Assembly (NCBI GenBank): GCA_945890495.1
Contig: CAMDCO010000015.1
Coordinates: 1 to 46,365 of the forward strand
From: Bordetella parapertussis
GTDB lineage: Bacteria; Pseudomonadota; Gammaproteobacteria; Burkholderiales; Thiobacillaceae
Direction: 5' to 3'
DNA: 46,365 bases
The position numbers and the translations under genes were made by a program. Numbering within the stretch: the stretch's first letter is position 1; each line of letters starts with the position of its first letter. The notes below the pieces were generated by a model that was given only the letters and a program-made list of their open reading frames with translations, had not been told where the DNA came from and did not search any database. Shown here piece after piece: positions 8,294 to 17,284 of the stretch.

Positions 8294-8295
8294 CT

Positions 8296-8934
8296 ATGCA
8301 AGCCTTTGTCTCTTTAAATGGACGGGTGGCGCCACTGGATCGCGCCAATGTCGATACCGATGCCATCATTCCCAAGCAGTTTTTGAAGTCGATCAAACGG
8401 AGCGGCTTTGGTCCAAACGCCTTTGATGAGTGGCGTTATCTCGATCACGGCGAGCCGGGGCAAGATTGTAGCCAGCGCCCGCTAAATCCCGATTTTGTGC
8501 TCAATCAGCCGCGCTATGCGGGTGCGTCTGTGCTGCTGGCGCGGGAAAACTTCGGTTGCGGTTCGAGTCGTGAGCACGCGCCCTGGGCACTGGAAGACTA
8601 CGGTTTTCGCGTCATTATTGCCCCGTCCTTTGCGGACATATTTTACAATAATTGCTTTAAGAATGGATTGCTACCTATTGTTCTTAAAGCTGAATTTGTA
8701 GATAGTCTATTTGCTGAAACGGTGGCCACCGAGGGCTACAGGTTGCAGATTGACCTTGCGGCGCAAACCGTGACCACGCCGAGTGCTGCGGTATTTCCCT
8801 TCGAGGTGGATGCTGAGCGTCGGCACCGTTTGCTCAACGGTCTGGATGATATTGGCATTACCCTGCAATTGACCGATGCGATTCGTGATTATGAGAACGC
8901 GCGTCGTCAGGTGACCCCCTGGCTATTTGGCTAA
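8296..8934 (+). CDS. leuD: 3-isopropylmalate dehydratase small subunit
   Basis: Small, swivelling-domain partner of LeuC. The 212-residue product begins [22 protein letters not shown] at 8296, giving the length usual for proteobacterial LeuD. Family motifs are complete: [13 protein letters not shown], the [19 protein letters not shown] substrate loop and [10 protein letters not shown]. The stretch 8636-8720, encoding [17 protein letters not shown] and what follows, uses AT-rich codons (about 28% G+C by my count) unlike the rest of the gene, although the protein motif itself is normal. It starts 2 bases after the small membrane gene. Confidence 0.97.
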   Translation: MQAFVSLNGRVAPLDRANVDTDAIIPKQFLKSIKRSGFGPNAFDEWRYLDHGEPGQDCSQRPLNPDFVLNQPRYAGASVLLARENFGCGSSREHAPWALEDYGFRVIIAPSFADIFYNNCFKNGLLPIVLKAEFVDSLFAETVATEGYRLQIDLAAQTVTTPSAAVFPFEVDAERRHRLLNGLDDIGITLQLTDAIRDYENARRQVTPWLFG

Positions 8935-8964
8935 GTTTGGATAAGTTTTAACAAGGAAGTTCGA

Positions 8965-10029
8965 ATGAAAATCGCAGTCTTGCCGGGTGACGGCATCGGC
9001 CCGGAGATCGTCGCGCAGGCGGTCAAGGTATTGGACCGGTTGAAGGCCGACGGCCTGAAGCTCGAGATGGAATATGCGCCCATCGGCGGTGCGGGCTATG
9101 AGGCGGCGGGCGATCCCTTGCCGGAGGCGACGCTGAAGTTGTCGCAAGAGGCCGATGCGGTGTTGCTCGGTGCGGTGGGCGACTGGAAATATGACACCCT
9201 GCCGCGTGACCTGCGCCCCGAGCGTGGCCTGTTGCGCATTCGCAAGGGGCTGAACCTGTTCGCTAACCTGCGCCCGGCGCTGCTCTATCCGGAACTGGCC
9301 TCGGCCTCAACGCTGAAGGCTGAGGTGGTTGCCGGCCTGGATCTGATGATCGTGCGTGAACTGACCGGCGACATCTATTTCGGTCAGCCACGCGGCATTT
9401 CAACGCTGGAAAATGGCGAGCGCGAGGGGATCAACACCATGCGCTACAACGAATCCGAGATCCGCCGCATCGGTCGTGTCGCTTTCGATATCGCCATGAA
9501 GCGCAACAAAAAGGTCTGCTCGGTTGACAAGGCCAATGTGCTGGAGACGACCGAGTTGTGGCGGCAGGTGATGATCGAGTTGGCCAAGGAATACCCCGAG
9601 GTCGAGCTTAGTCACATGTATGTGGACAACGCCGCGATGCAACTGGTGCGTGCGCCCAAACAGTTTGATGTGATGGTTACCGGTAACATCTTCGGCGATA
9701 TCCTCTCGGACGAGGCGTCGATGCTGACGGGTTCGATTGGCATGCTGCCCTCGGCCTCGCTGGATGCGAACAACAAGGGCATGTACGAGCCCAGTCATGG
9801 CTCGGCCCCGGATATCGCCGGCCGTGATGTCGCCAACCCGCTGGCCACCATCCTCTCGGTGGCGATGATGTTCAAATATACTTTCAACGACGAGGCGGCC
9901 TTCAACCGCATCGACAACGCGGTGAAGAAGGTGATTGCGGCAGGGCATCGCACCGCCGACATCTGGACTGAGGGCACGCAGAAGGTTTCGTGCTCAGGTA
10001 TGGGCGATGCGGTGGTGGCAGCGCTGTAA
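8965..10029 (+). CDS. leuB: 3-isopropylmalate dehydrogenase
   Basis: Oxidises and decarboxylates 3-isopropylmalate with NAD+, the third leucine-specific step. The 354-residue product starts [15 protein letters not shown]. It has the metal and substrate segment [15 protein letters not shown] (about residues 234-248) and the NAD-binding loop [13 protein letters not shown] (about 273-285) of the isocitrate/isopropylmalate dehydrogenase family. An AAGGAAG ribosome-binding site precedes the ATG. It lies 30 bases after leuD and 18 bases before asd. Confidence 0.97.
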   Translation: MKIAVLPGDGIGPEIVAQAVKVLDRLKADGLKLEMEYAPIGGAGYEAAGDPLPEATLKLSQEADAVLLGAVGDWKYDTLPRDLRPERGLLRIRKGLNLFANLRPALLYPELASASTLKAEVVAGLDLMIVRELTGDIYFGQPRGISTLENGEREGINTMRYNESEIRRIGRVAFDIAMKRNKKVCSVDKANVLETTELWRQVMIELAKEYPEVELSHMYVDNAAMQLVRAPKQFDVMVTGNIFGDILSDEASMLTGSIGMLPSASLDANNKGMYEPSHGSAPDIAGRDVANPLATILSVAMMFKYTFNDEAAFNRIDNAVKKVIAAGHRTADIWTEGTQKVSCSGMGDAVVAAL

Positions 10030-10047
10030 TTCAAAGGAAACAGAAAG

Positions 10048-11160
10048 ATGAAAAAAGTAGGTCTGATTGGTTGGCGCGGTATGGTGGGCTCGGTGCTCAT
10101 GGGCCGCATGCAGGCAGAGAATGATTTTGCGCACATCGAACCGGTGTTCTTCACTACCTCGAATGTGGGTGGCAAGGGTCCGGCTATTGGCAAAGAGGTG
10201 CCGCCGCTGAAGGATGCCAACAGCATCGACGAACTCGCTGCGATGGACATCATCATCACCTGCCAAGGCGGTGATTACACCAAAGAGGTCTACCCGAAGC
10301 TGATGGCTTCTGGCTGGAAGGGCTATTGGATCGATGCCGCCTCGACGCTGCGGATGAAGGATGATGCCATCATCATCCTCGACCCGGTCAATAAGGCGGT
10401 GATTCAGGACGGGATTCAAAAGGGCGTTAAAACCTTCGTCGGCGGCAACTGCACGGTGTCGCTGATGCTGATGGCGATCGGGGGTCTGTTTGAGAAAGGC
10501 CTGATCGAATGGGTCGCGCCGCAGACCTATCAGGCCGCCTCGGGTGCGGGTGCGCGCAATATGCGCGAGTTGCTGCAACAGATGGGCGCGGTGAACGCGG
10601 AAGTTAAACCCCTTCTCGACGATCCGGCCTCGGCCATTCTGGAGATCGACAAGAAAGTGACCGACTTTTTGCGTTCTGATCGCTATCCGATCGATGCTTG
10701 GCCGGTGCCGCTGGCCGCCAGCCTGATCCCGTGGATCGATGTGCAGTTGGAATCGGGTCAATCCAAGGAAGAATGGAAGGCTCAGGTTGAGGCCAACAAG
10801 ATCCTGGGTCGCAGTGATCGCCAGATTCCCATTGATGGCCTGTGCGTGCGTGTGGGCGCGATGCGCTGCCATTCGCAGGCGTTGACCATCAAGTTGACTC
10901 AAGATGTGCCGCTGGATGAGGTCCACGGCATCATCGCGGCGCATAACGATTGGGTGAAGGTGGTGCCCAACGACCGCCAGATCACCATGGAGCAACTGAC
11001 TCCCGCTGCCGTCACCGGCACGCTGACTGTGCCCGTGGGCCGTATGCGCAAACTGACCATGGGACCGCAGTACTTGAGCGCCTTTACCGTGGGCGACCAG
11101 TTGCTGTGGGGCGCGGCCGAGCCCTTGCGCCGCATGCTGCGCATCCTGCTGGAAGCCTGA
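10048..11160 (+). CDS. asd: Aspartate-semialdehyde dehydrogenase
   Basis: Reduces aspartyl phosphate to aspartate semialdehyde, the branch point to lysine, diaminopimelate, threonine and methionine. The 370-residue protein starts [17 protein letters not shown] with the NADP-binding loop at 7-14. The catalytic cysteine is in GGNCTVSL (Cys135). [11 protein letters not shown] further on is also typical of the Gram-negative enzyme. The ATG has an AAAGGAAA site. Position between leuB and fimV is the standard proteobacterial arrangement. Confidence 0.97.
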   Translation: MKKVGLIGWRGMVGSVLMGRMQAENDFAHIEPVFFTTSNVGGKGPAIGKEVPPLKDANSIDELAAMDIIITCQGGDYTKEVYPKLMASGWKGYWIDAASTLRMKDDAIIILDPVNKAVIQDGIQKGVKTFVGGNCTVSLMLMAIGGLFEKGLIEWVAPQTYQAASGAGARNMRELLQQMGAVNAEVKPLLDDPASAILEIDKKVTDFLRSDRYPIDAWPVPLAASLIPWIDVQLESGQSKEEWKAQVEANKILGRSDRQIPIDGLCVRVGAMRCHSQALTIKLTQDVPLDEVHGIIAAHNDWVKVVPNDRQITMEQLTPAAVTGTLTVPVGRMRKLTMGPQYLSAFTVGDQLLWGAAEPLRRMLRILLEA

Positions 11161-11167
11161 ACCCGCT

Positions 11168-12535
11168 GTGCGCGCCCTTCGCACGATCCTCCTGTCACTG
11201 GCCTTCCTCGCCATGGCGGGGGCGTGGCCGGCGCGGGCCTTGGAACTGGGGCGTATCCAGATTGACTCGGCGCTGGGTGAGCCGTTACGGGCGCTGATCC
11301 CGATCACGGCCTATACCGATGCGGAACTGGAGCAGCTTCTCCCGGCCAATGCCTCGGCTGAGGCCTATCAGCTCCTGCGCCTGGTGCGCCGTCCGGTCAT
11401 CGAGACATTGACCTTGGCGGTCGATCGAGGCGGTGCCCTGCCGGTGTTGCGGGTGGCGACCCCGGTGGCGGTGACGGATCCGCATCTGGATTTGTTGTTG
11501 GAGGTTCGCTGGCCAGCCGGCCGCGTGCTGCGCGAGTATGTGCTTTTGATCGAGCCGCGTCGGGTGCCGGAGCCCACGCCCATTGCCACGCCGGAGATCG
11601 CCACTATCGGAGATCAGCCGAAGGCTGAGACAGCGATCGATGCCCCCTCCAAGGTATCGACGACCTGGCCGGTACGCCCCGATGATTCGCTGTCGCGCAT
11701 TGCGCGTCAATTGCCGCTGCCCGGAACCAGTTTCAGTCAGCGCGTATATGGGCTGTACGAGGCCAATCCGAAGGCCTTCGTGGAGCAGGATATTAATCGT
11801 CTGCGTCAATCAGTGACCTTGCAAATTCCTGATTCAGCCGTTCTGGCAGCTATTCCGGAAGGCGTGGCGATGCAGCGTCTGGGCGAGATTATGTCGAACG
11901 CTGCCGTGGTGAGCGGTAAGGTGACGGCCGCGCCGGCGGAGGCCCCGAGGGTGGGATTGCCGCACGATACGGTACGGATCTCGCGCGGCGACGCGGGTAA
12001 GGCGAAACAGGGCAAGGATGGGCAGCACCTTCAGTCCATTGAAGAAGAGGTGACGGCGCGTGCCCACGCCCTTGAGGAGGCCGAGGCCCGTATCGCCGCG
12101 CTGGAAAAATCGATACAGGACTTGCAACGCTTACTGGCGGCACGGAAGGCGAACGAGGCCCTGCTCGACCTGCCCGCGGATGAAAAGGCATGGGATATTC
12201 GTTCGCCGCAGGCCCTGGGCCTGTTGGCCCTGATCTTGTTGCCGGCCTTGTTCTGGGGCGGCTATCGTTTGGGGTTGGGTCGCTCGGGATTGGGTCGTAG
12301 GCAGCGGTCGAAGGCTCCGGAGGTCGTCCTACCCGGGTTGGCGGGGTTGGATCTGGATCTGGCTTCCGCACCCGCCAGTGGGATGGGGGCGGAGAACGGT
12401 CTTAGCCTAGCCCGGGCGCATTGGGTGTTGGGTGAGCGTGAGGCAGCGCGAGCCGTATTGATTGAGGTTATCGCCCGGGGCAGCGCGATGGATCAGGCCG
12501 AGGCGCGTCGGATGCTGGATGCCTTGGACCATTAA
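11168..12535 (+). CDS. fimV: FimV/HubP family polar protein
   Basis: FimV-type proteins organise the cell pole and type IV pilus or chemotaxis functions. This one is short (455 aa; Pseudomonas FimV exceeds 900). Order of parts: signal peptide ending ARA, FimV N-terminal domain (LELGRIQIDSALGEPLRA), a LysM-like peptidoglycan-binding segment around residues 165-225 (WPVRPDDSLSRIARQL...NPKAF), a coiled coil near 280-325, one membrane helix at about 348-366, and the C-terminal FimV motif (RAHWVLGEREAARAVL). The start is GTG, 7 bases after asd. The acidic tandem-repeat region of long FimV proteins is missing. Assignment rests on the domains and on the conserved asd-fimV-truA order. Confidence 0.88.
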   Translation: MRALRTILLSLAFLAMAGAWPARALELGRIQIDSALGEPLRALIPITAYTDAELEQLLPANASAEAYQLLRLVRRPVIETLTLAVDRGGALPVLRVATPVAVTDPHLDLLLEVRWPAGRVLREYVLLIEPRRVPEPTPIATPEIATIGDQPKAETAIDAPSKVSTTWPVRPDDSLSRIARQLPLPGTSFSQRVYGLYEANPKAFVEQDINRLRQSVTLQIPDSAVLAAIPEGVAMQRLGEIMSNAAVVSGKVTAAPAEAPRVGLPHDTVRISRGDAGKAKQGKDGQHLQSIEEEVTARAHALEEAEARIAALEKSIQDLQRLLAARKANEALLDLPADEKAWDIRSPQALGLLALILLPALFWGGYRLGLGRSGLGRRQRSKAPEVVLPGLAGLDLDLASAPASGMGAENGLSLARAHWVLGEREAARAVLIEVIARGSAMDQAEARRMLDALDH

Positions 12536-12547
12536 GGGGCGTCTAAG

Positions 12548-13153
12548 GTGATTCACCCCGCTGCGCGGATCACGGTCTATATTTTTCTGACCTTATTGCT
12601 GCCACTGCTGCCTGCAGTCCTGATCCCATGGCTGACGCTCATGGTCTTGGCGATTCAATGGCCGCGTCGCCGTTCCCTGTTGCGACTCCTGCGCCGTAGC
12701 CGCTGGATCTTCCTATTGCTGTTCTTGAGTTATGCCTGGACCTTGCCGGGTGAGCCACTTTGGTTGGTGTTTGATGGGTTGACCCCGACCGTTGAGGGGA
12801 TTGAGGCCGGGCTGTTACAGGCCACTCGTTTACTCTTGTTGTTGAGCTTGCTGGATCTTTGGGTCTTGACCTTGGATACGCGCGCGCTATTGACGGGATT
12901 GCTGAGCCTGATCGACCCCTTGCGTGCTTTGGGCGTGGATGTCGAACGCATCGCCGTGCGTCTGGCTTTAACCTTGCGCGCCATTGAAAATCCGCCCAGC
13001 TTTCGGGAGGCGATGGCGATCCTGTCGCAGTTCAGTCCACCCTTACTGCCTCCTGAGCCTATTAAACTTGTCCGGCAGTCGTTGAACGGGCGAGATTGGA
13101 CCGTCATTGCGATGGCCGTGACCACGCTGGGGGGCGTATGGGTCAACCATTGA
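12548..13153 (+). CDS. EcfT/CbiQ-like membrane protein (orphan)
   Basis: A 201-residue membrane protein with about five hydrophobic segments and the look of an EcfT/CbiQ energy-coupling transporter subunit: MIHPAARITVYIFL start, a basic loop WPRRRSLLRLLRRSRW, and a C-terminal half with RALGVDVERIAVRLALTLRAI. EcfT proteins bind two ATPases and a substrate subunit, but no such genes are nearby, and the Ala-Arg-Gly coupling signatures are not evident. It may have another role or work with unlinked partners. GTG start, 12 bases after fimV; its end overlaps truA by 16 bases, so the two are co-translated. Confidence 0.6.
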   Translation: MIHPAARITVYIFLTLLLPLLPAVLIPWLTLMVLAIQWPRRRSLLRLLRRSRWIFLLLFLSYAWTLPGEPLWLVFDGLTPTVEGIEAGLLQATRLLLLLSLLDLWVLTLDTRALLTGLLSLIDPLRALGVDVERIAVRLALTLRAIENPPSFREAMAILSQFSPPLLPPEPIKLVRQSLNGRDWTVIAMAVTTLGGVWVNH

Positions 13154-14019
13154 ACCCGCTGCCAGACGCGCGCCGCATGGCCTTGGGGCTGGAATATGAT
13201 GGCCGGCGTTTTTGTGGTTGGCAGACACAGCCCCCACGCTCGCCTTGCTCGCTGCCCCCGGGGGGGGCGCAGTCTTTGCCTTGGGGCGGCCCGGCGGCGC
13301 AGACACAGCCCATCGGTTGCGGAGTTCAGGACGCGGTCGAGTTGGCGCTGGTGCAGATTCACGGCGCGCCGCTGGCCACGATCGTGGCGGGGCGTACCGA
13401 TGCCGGCGTCCATGCCACGGGTCAGGTGGTGCATTTCGACGCGGTGAACGCGCGTCCGGAAAGTGCCTGGGTACGCGGGGTGAACGCGCATCTGCCGCCG
13501 GGTGTGGTGGTGTTGTGGGCGCGCGAGGTGAGCGATGATTTCCACGCCCGCTTTAGTGCGCTGGAGCGGGAATACCGCTACCGGTTGCTGATGCGGCCGG
13601 TACGCCCGGCGATTCTCGCTGGCCGTGTCGGTTGGGTGCATGGTGCGCTGGATATCGCGGCGATGCAGGCAGCTAGTCGATGTTTGATTGGGATGCACGA
13701 TTTTTCGGCCTTCCGTGCGGCCGAGTGTCAGGCCAAGTCACCCGTGCGCGACATGCGTGCGGTGGAGATGACGCAAGACGGCCCAATACTGGAGTTCACC
13801 TTTCGTGCCAACGCCTTTTTGCAGCACCAGATCCGCAATCTGGTCGGCGCACTGGTTTGGGTGGGGCAGGGCAGGCGCCCGCCGGAGTGGATGGCTGAGA
13901 CGCTGGCGGGTCGCGATCGCTCCCGCGCCGCCGCCACCTTTGCCCCGGACGGGCTTTATCTGACGGCGGTGCGTTATGATCCGCGCCATGCCTTGCCTGA
14001 AAGCCCAATGATCCCATGA
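13138..14019 (+). CDS. truA: tRNA pseudouridine(38-40) synthase with 26-residue insertion
   Basis: TruA modifies uridines 38-40 in the tRNA anticodon arm. The 293-residue protein has the catalytic aspartate in AGRTDAGVH (Asp88) and later motifs FRANAFLQHQIRNLVG. Compared with E. coli TruA, there are 26 extra residues (about 32-57, rich in Pro, Gly and Ser) between GWQTQP and the conserved GVQDAVE. Removing them restores exact alignment with the E. coli spacing. The DNA of the insertion is bounded by a 13-bp direct repeat (see 13221-13311) and keeps the frame. Whether the enzyme tolerates it is not known, but the rest of the protein is intact. ATG at 13138 overlaps the end of the EcfT-like gene. 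Confidence 0.93.
   Translation: MGQPLNPLPDARRMALGLEYDGRRFCGWQTQPPRSPCSLPPGGAQSLPWGGPAAQTQPIGCGVQDAVELALVQIHGAPLATIVAGRTDAGVHATGQVVHFDAVNARPESAWVRGVNAHLPPGVVVLWAREVSDDFHARFSALEREYRYRLLMRPVRPAILAGRVGWVHGALDIAAMQAASRCLIGMHDFSAFRAAECQAKSPVRDMRAVEMTQDGPILEFTFRANAFLQHQIRNLVGALVWVGQGRRPPEWMAETLAGRDRSRAAATFAPDGLYLTAVRYDPRHALPESPMIP
13221..13311. repeat. Small repeat element inserted in truA with 13-bp duplication
   Basis: GCAGACACAGCCC occurs at 13221-13233 and again at 13299-13311, exactly 78 bases (26 codons) apart. Between them lies a 65-base GC-rich sequence with an imperfect CCCCC/GGGGG palindrome, a run of eight Gs (13260-13267) and an end reading CTTGGGGCGGCCCGGC. I recall very similar short repeats scattered through Burkholderiales genomes. 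The duplication looks like a target-site duplication. The G8 run inside an essential-type gene is a potential slippage site. Confidence 0.75.
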
Positions 14020-14636
14020 CGCGCATCAAGATCTGCGGTATTACCCGCGTCGAAGATGGTTTGGCGTGTGCCCGTTTGGGGGCCGACGCGATCGGTCTGG
14101 TGTTTTATGCGCCCAGTCCGCGCGCGGTATCCATTCCCCAGGCGCAGGCGATCACCGCCACCTTGCCGCCTTTTGTGACCACGGTGGCCTTGTTTGTGAA
14201 CCCGGAGAGGGCTGAGGTTGAGGCTGTCCTGCGCGGCGTGCGCCCGGATCTGCTGCAATTTCACGGCCACGAGACGGCCGACTTCTGCGGTCAGTTTGGG
14301 CTGCGTTATCTGAAGGCGCTGCCGGTTAAGGCGGGCAGTGATTTGTTACAATCTGCAGCCGCGTACCCCGATGCGGCCGGTCTATTACTGGACACCCCGA
14401 CGGAGGCCTTTGGCGGTTGCGGTGAGCGTTTTGACTGGTCGCTGATTCCCGCCGAGATTGCCGCACGCTGTGTATTGGCGGGTGGCCTTAATGCGGCCAA
14501 TGTCGCTACGGCCATTCGCCAAGTGCGCCCGTGGGCGGTGGATGTATCGAGTGGGGTCGAGACGGACAAAAAAGGTATCAAGGACGCGGACAAGATCGCG
14601 GCCTTCATCAAGGAAGTCAGGAATGCAGACCTATAA
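14016..14636 (+). CDS. trpF: Phosphoribosylanthranilate isomerase
   Basis: Third step of tryptophan synthesis: isomerises phosphoribosylanthranilate to CdRP. The 206-residue (beta/alpha)8 protein begins [15 protein letters not shown], with the catalytic cysteine in KICGIT (Cys7) and the usual C-terminal AVDVSSGVE phosphate-binding segment (about residues 175-183). Start codon overlaps the truA stop as ATGA, and the end overlaps trpB by 14 bases, so truA, trpF and trpB are tightly coupled. Confidence 0.96.
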   Translation: MTRIKICGITRVEDGLACARLGADAIGLVFYAPSPRAVSIPQAQAITATLPPFVTTVALFVNPERAEVEAVLRGVRPDLLQFHGHETADFCGQFGLRYLKALPVKAGSDLLQSAAAYPDAAGLLLDTPTEAFGGCGERFDWSLIPAEIAARCVLAGGLNAANVATAIRQVRPWAVDVSSGVETDKKGIKDADKIAAFIKEVRNADL

Positions 14637-15825
14637 CCAACCCGATGTAACGGGTCATTTTGGCCCCTACGGTGGCATCTACATGGCCGAGACGCTGATC
14701 CCGGCGGTGGATGAATTGCGTCGCGAGTACGAACGCTTTCGCGACGATGCGGATTTCAAGGCCGAATTCGCCTATGAGCTGAAGCACTATGTCGGTCGGC
14801 CCAGCCCCATCTATCACGCTAAACGCCTCTCCGATTCGCTTGGCGGCGCGCAGATATTCTTGAAGCGCGAAGACCTTAACCATACCGGTGCGCACAAGAT
14901 CAACAACGCCATCGGTCAGGCCCTGCTGGCTAAACGCATGGGCAAAAAGCGGGTGATCGCCGAGACGGGTGCGGGGATGCACGGGGTCGCAACCGCCACG
15001 GTGGCCGCGCGTTTTGGCATGGAATGCATCGTGTACATGGGGGCTGACGACATCCAGCGCCAGGCCCCAAATGTGTTCCGCATGAAGCTTTTGGGCGCGA
15101 CCGTGGTGCCGGTCACCTCGGGTTCGCGCACCCTGAAGGACGCGTGCAACGAGGCCATCCGCGATTGGGTGACGAATGTTGAGTCTACCTTCTACATCTT
15201 TGGCACCGCCGCCGGCCCGCATCCGTATCCGATGATGGTGCGTGATTTTCAGTGTGTGATTGGCAACGAGGCGAAGGTGCAGATGCCTGAGATGATCGGT
15301 CGCCAGCCGGACGCGGTGATTGCCTGCGTGGGCGGCGGCTCCAACGCCATTGGCCTGTTCCATCCCTACATCGAGGTGGACGGCGTGAGGATCATTGGCG
15401 TTGAGGCCGGTGGTCATGGATTGGCGACCGGCAAACATGCCGCGCCCTTGACCGGCGAGGCCAAGGTCGGCGTTTTGCATGGCAACAAGGTGTATTTGAT
15501 GCAGGACGCCGATGGTCAGATCATCGAAACCCATTCGATCTCTGCCGGACTGGATTACCCCGGTGTGGGCCCCGAACACTGCCTGCTCAAGGATATGGGC
15601 CGGGCGGAATATGTGGCCGCCACGGATGACGAGGCGCTGGCCGCTTTTGATGCGCTGTGCCGGTTTGAAGGCATTATCCCGGCGTTGGAATCGAGCCACG
15701 CCCTAGCGCATGCGATGAAGATCGCGCCGACGATGGGTCAGGATAAGGTGTTGTTGGTTAATCTGTCGGGTCGTGGCGACAAGGATATGAATACCGTGGC
15801 GCGTCTAAAGGGCATTACGCTCTGA
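14623..15825 (+). CDS. trpB: Tryptophan synthase beta chain
   Basis: PLP enzyme that joins indole and serine to make tryptophan. The 400-residue protein starts [18 protein letters not shown] at 14623 with an AGGAA site upstream. The PLP lysine is Lys92 in [11 protein letters not shown], the phosphate loop is GGGSNAIG, and the indole-tunnel motif AETGAGMHG is present. TrpB normally works as a complex with TrpA, whose gene should follow at once. Here trpA is 1.46 kb away, separated by a three-gene cassette that begins right after the trpB stop. Confidence 0.97.
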   Translation: MQTYNQPDVTGHFGPYGGIYMAETLIPAVDELRREYERFRDDADFKAEFAYELKHYVGRPSPIYHAKRLSDSLGGAQIFLKREDLNHTGAHKINNAIGQALLAKRMGKKRVIAETGAGMHGVATATVAARFGMECIVYMGADDIQRQAPNVFRMKLLGATVVPVTSGSRTLKDACNEAIRDWVTNVESTFYIFGTAAGPHPYPMMVRDFQCVIGNEAKVQMPEMIGRQPDAVIACVGGGSNAIGLFHPYIEVDGVRIIGVEAGGHGLATGKHAAPLTGEAKVGVLHGNKVYLMQDADGQIIETHSISAGLDYPGVGPEHCLLKDMGRAEYVAATDDEALAAFDALCRFEGIIPALESSHALAHAMKIAPTMGQDKVLLVNLSGRGDKDMNTVARLKGITL

Positions 15826-15831
15826 TTTGCG

Positions 15832-16065
15832 ATGCCGACTGCATTACGAGAGGGGCCTTATCGATTCTTTTTCTATGCGAGCGATTGCGCTGAGCCTCTT
15901 CATGTCCATGTGGAACGCGATGGCCATATCGCCAAATTTTGGTTGTTTCCCGTCAGGCTTGCCTCAAGTGCCGGGTTCCCTAGAGCCGAAATTCAACGGC
16001 TTCAGCGACTTGTTATTGAGCGACAATTCGAATTGAAGGAGGCATGGAATGCTTACTGTCAGTAA
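15832..16065 (+). CDS. DUF4160 family protein
   Basis: A 77-residue protein with the DUF4160 pattern: MPTALREGPYRFFFYASD, then HVHVERDGHIAKFWL and an RLQRLVIERQFELKEAWN helix. Function is unproven. DUF4160 genes are very often paired with a DUF2442 gene, as here, and such pairs have been suggested to be toxin-antitoxin-like modules. It begins 6 bases after the trpB stop and overlaps the DUF2442 gene by 17 bases. The two would therefore be translationally coupled and are transcribed from the trp operon unless they carry an internal promoter that I cannot see. Confidence 0.85.
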   Translation: MPTALREGPYRFFFYASDCAEPLHVHVERDGHIAKFWLFPVRLASSAGFPRAEIQRLQRLVIERQFELKEAWNAYCQ

Positions 16066-16354
16066 AGTTGAAATGGATACGCCACTGGCCCTGAATGTCT
16101 TGGTAACGGAAGATACCTTGAGCGTAGATCTGCACGATGGCCGTAGCCTGTCTGTGCCTATGGCTTGGTATCCACGCCTGGTTTACGGCTCGGTTACGGA
16201 GCGTAGCAATTGGCGTCTGATTGGCGAGGGCGAGGGGATCCACTGGGGTGAGTTGGATGAAGACATTAGTGTGGCAGGTCTATTGGAAGGGCGGCCCTCT
16301 GGCGAAAGCCAGGAGTCATTTCAGAGATGGTTGTCCGCGCGTCAGCGTGCATGA
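16049..16354 (+). CDS. DUF2442 family protein, partner of DUF4160
   Basis: A 101-residue protein of the DUF2442 family: an N-terminal beta region (VTEDTLSVDLHDGRSLSVPM), the AWYPRLVYG motif, and LIGEGEGIHWGELDEDISVAGLL. A strong GGAGG ribosome-binding site (6 bases before the ATG) lies inside the end of the DUF4160 gene. Function is unknown; the fixed pairing with DUF4160 and the adjacent restriction gene suggest a role in a selfish or defence module. This is inference only. Confidence 0.85.
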   Translation: MLTVSKVEMDTPLALNVLVTEDTLSVDLHDGRSLSVPMAWYPRLVYGSVTERSNWRLIGEGEGIHWGELDEDISVAGLLEGRPSGESQESFQRWLSARQRA

Positions 16355-16372
16355 TTGATAGAGCGACCCAAA

Positions 16373-17284
16373 ATGGCAATCCCTGATTTTCAGTCTTTGA
16401 TGTTGCCGCTTCTGCGTTTATGCGCAGATGGCAAGGATCATAGCAAGCATGATGCCGTGCCGGCGTTGGTGCGGGATTTTTCGCTTTCTCAGGCTGATCT
16501 GGAAGAATTGTTGCCTACAGGCCGTCAGGGCAGGTTCGATAACCGCGTGGGTTGGGCAAAAAGCTACCTAAAGCAAGCGGGTTTGTTGGCCATCACGGGT
16601 CGCGGTGTTTTCAGAATAACAGCGCGTGGCAGTGCCACGCTTCTAGAAAGCCCAGCGCGGATTGACATAAAGTACCTCGAACGCTTCCCAGAGTTTCAAG
16701 CGTTTAAGACGGTCTCCCGTAAAGCGGATAACACGGTCGAAGTGGAAGAAAATATCTCCACGCAAGCGACACCAGAAGAGCTACTCGAATCTGGCTATCG
16801 CCAATTTCGGTCTGCATTGGCCGCCGATCTGTTACAACAAGTGAAAAGCGCTTCACCGGCCTTCTTTGAACACCTTGTTGTCGAATTGTTGTTACGCATG
16901 GGTTACGGCGGTACTGCCGAGGATGCAGGCCAAGTGCTTGGCAAGAGTGGTGATGGTGGTATAGACGGCATCATCAAGGAAGATCGTCTGGGTCTTGATG
17001 TTATTTACATCCAGGCCAAGCGATGGGAAAACGATGTGGGCCGTCCCGAAATCCAACGGTTTGTGGGCGCGTTGGCTGGACACAAGGCTAACAAAGGTAT
17101 CTTCATCACCACTTCCAACTACAACCGTAACGCTCGTGATTACGCGGGGCAAGTGACCAGTAAGGTGGTGCTGATCGATGGCCCTATGCTGGTCGACTTA
17201 ATGATCGATTTTGATTTAGGGGTGACGGTTAAAGATACCTACAAAATCAAACGCATCGATTCGGACTATTTTGCTGAAGACTGA
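16373..17284 (+). CDS. mrr: Mrr-type restriction endonuclease
   Basis: Mrr proteins are type IV restriction enzymes cutting methylated DNA. The 303-residue product starts MAIPDFQSLMLPLLR, lining up with E. coli Mrr. A winged-helix Mrr_N domain covers residues 1 to about 90 (GRFDNRVGWAKSYLKQAGLL). The C-terminal endonuclease fold (about 160-290) shows FEHLVVELLLRMGY, GDGGIDG (Asp198) and QAKRW (Gln214, Lys216), the expected D...QxK variant of the PD-(D/E)xK site, so it looks active. ATG 16373 is chosen over the TTG at 16355, which lies right after the DUF2442 stop. It ends 3 bases before trpA. No linked methyltransferase, as expected for type IV. Confidence 0.9.
   Translation: MAIPDFQSLMLPLLRLCADGKDHSKHDAVPALVRDFSLSQADLEELLPTGRQGRFDNRVGWAKSYLKQAGLLAITGRGVFRITARGSATLLESPARIDIKYLERFPEFQAFKTVSRKADNTVEVEENISTQATPEELLESGYRQFRSALAADLLQQVKSASPAFFEHLVVELLLRMGYGGTAEDAGQVLGKSGDGGIDGIIKEDRLGLDVIYIQAKRWENDVGRPEIQRFVGALAGHKANKGIFITTSNYNRNARDYAGQVTSKVVLIDGPMLVDLMIDFDLGVTVKDTYKIKRIDSDYFAED

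Noticed and set aside
9994-11307. 437-residue open frame antisense to asd
   Set aside because: Shadow frame spanning a leuB-asd-fimV stretch; real genes there are unambiguous.
13221-13311. truA insertion as assembly error
   Set aside because: A 78-base, frame-keeping insert with an exact 13-base duplication and a plausible repeat core is better explained biologically, although the G8 run length itself could be miscalled.
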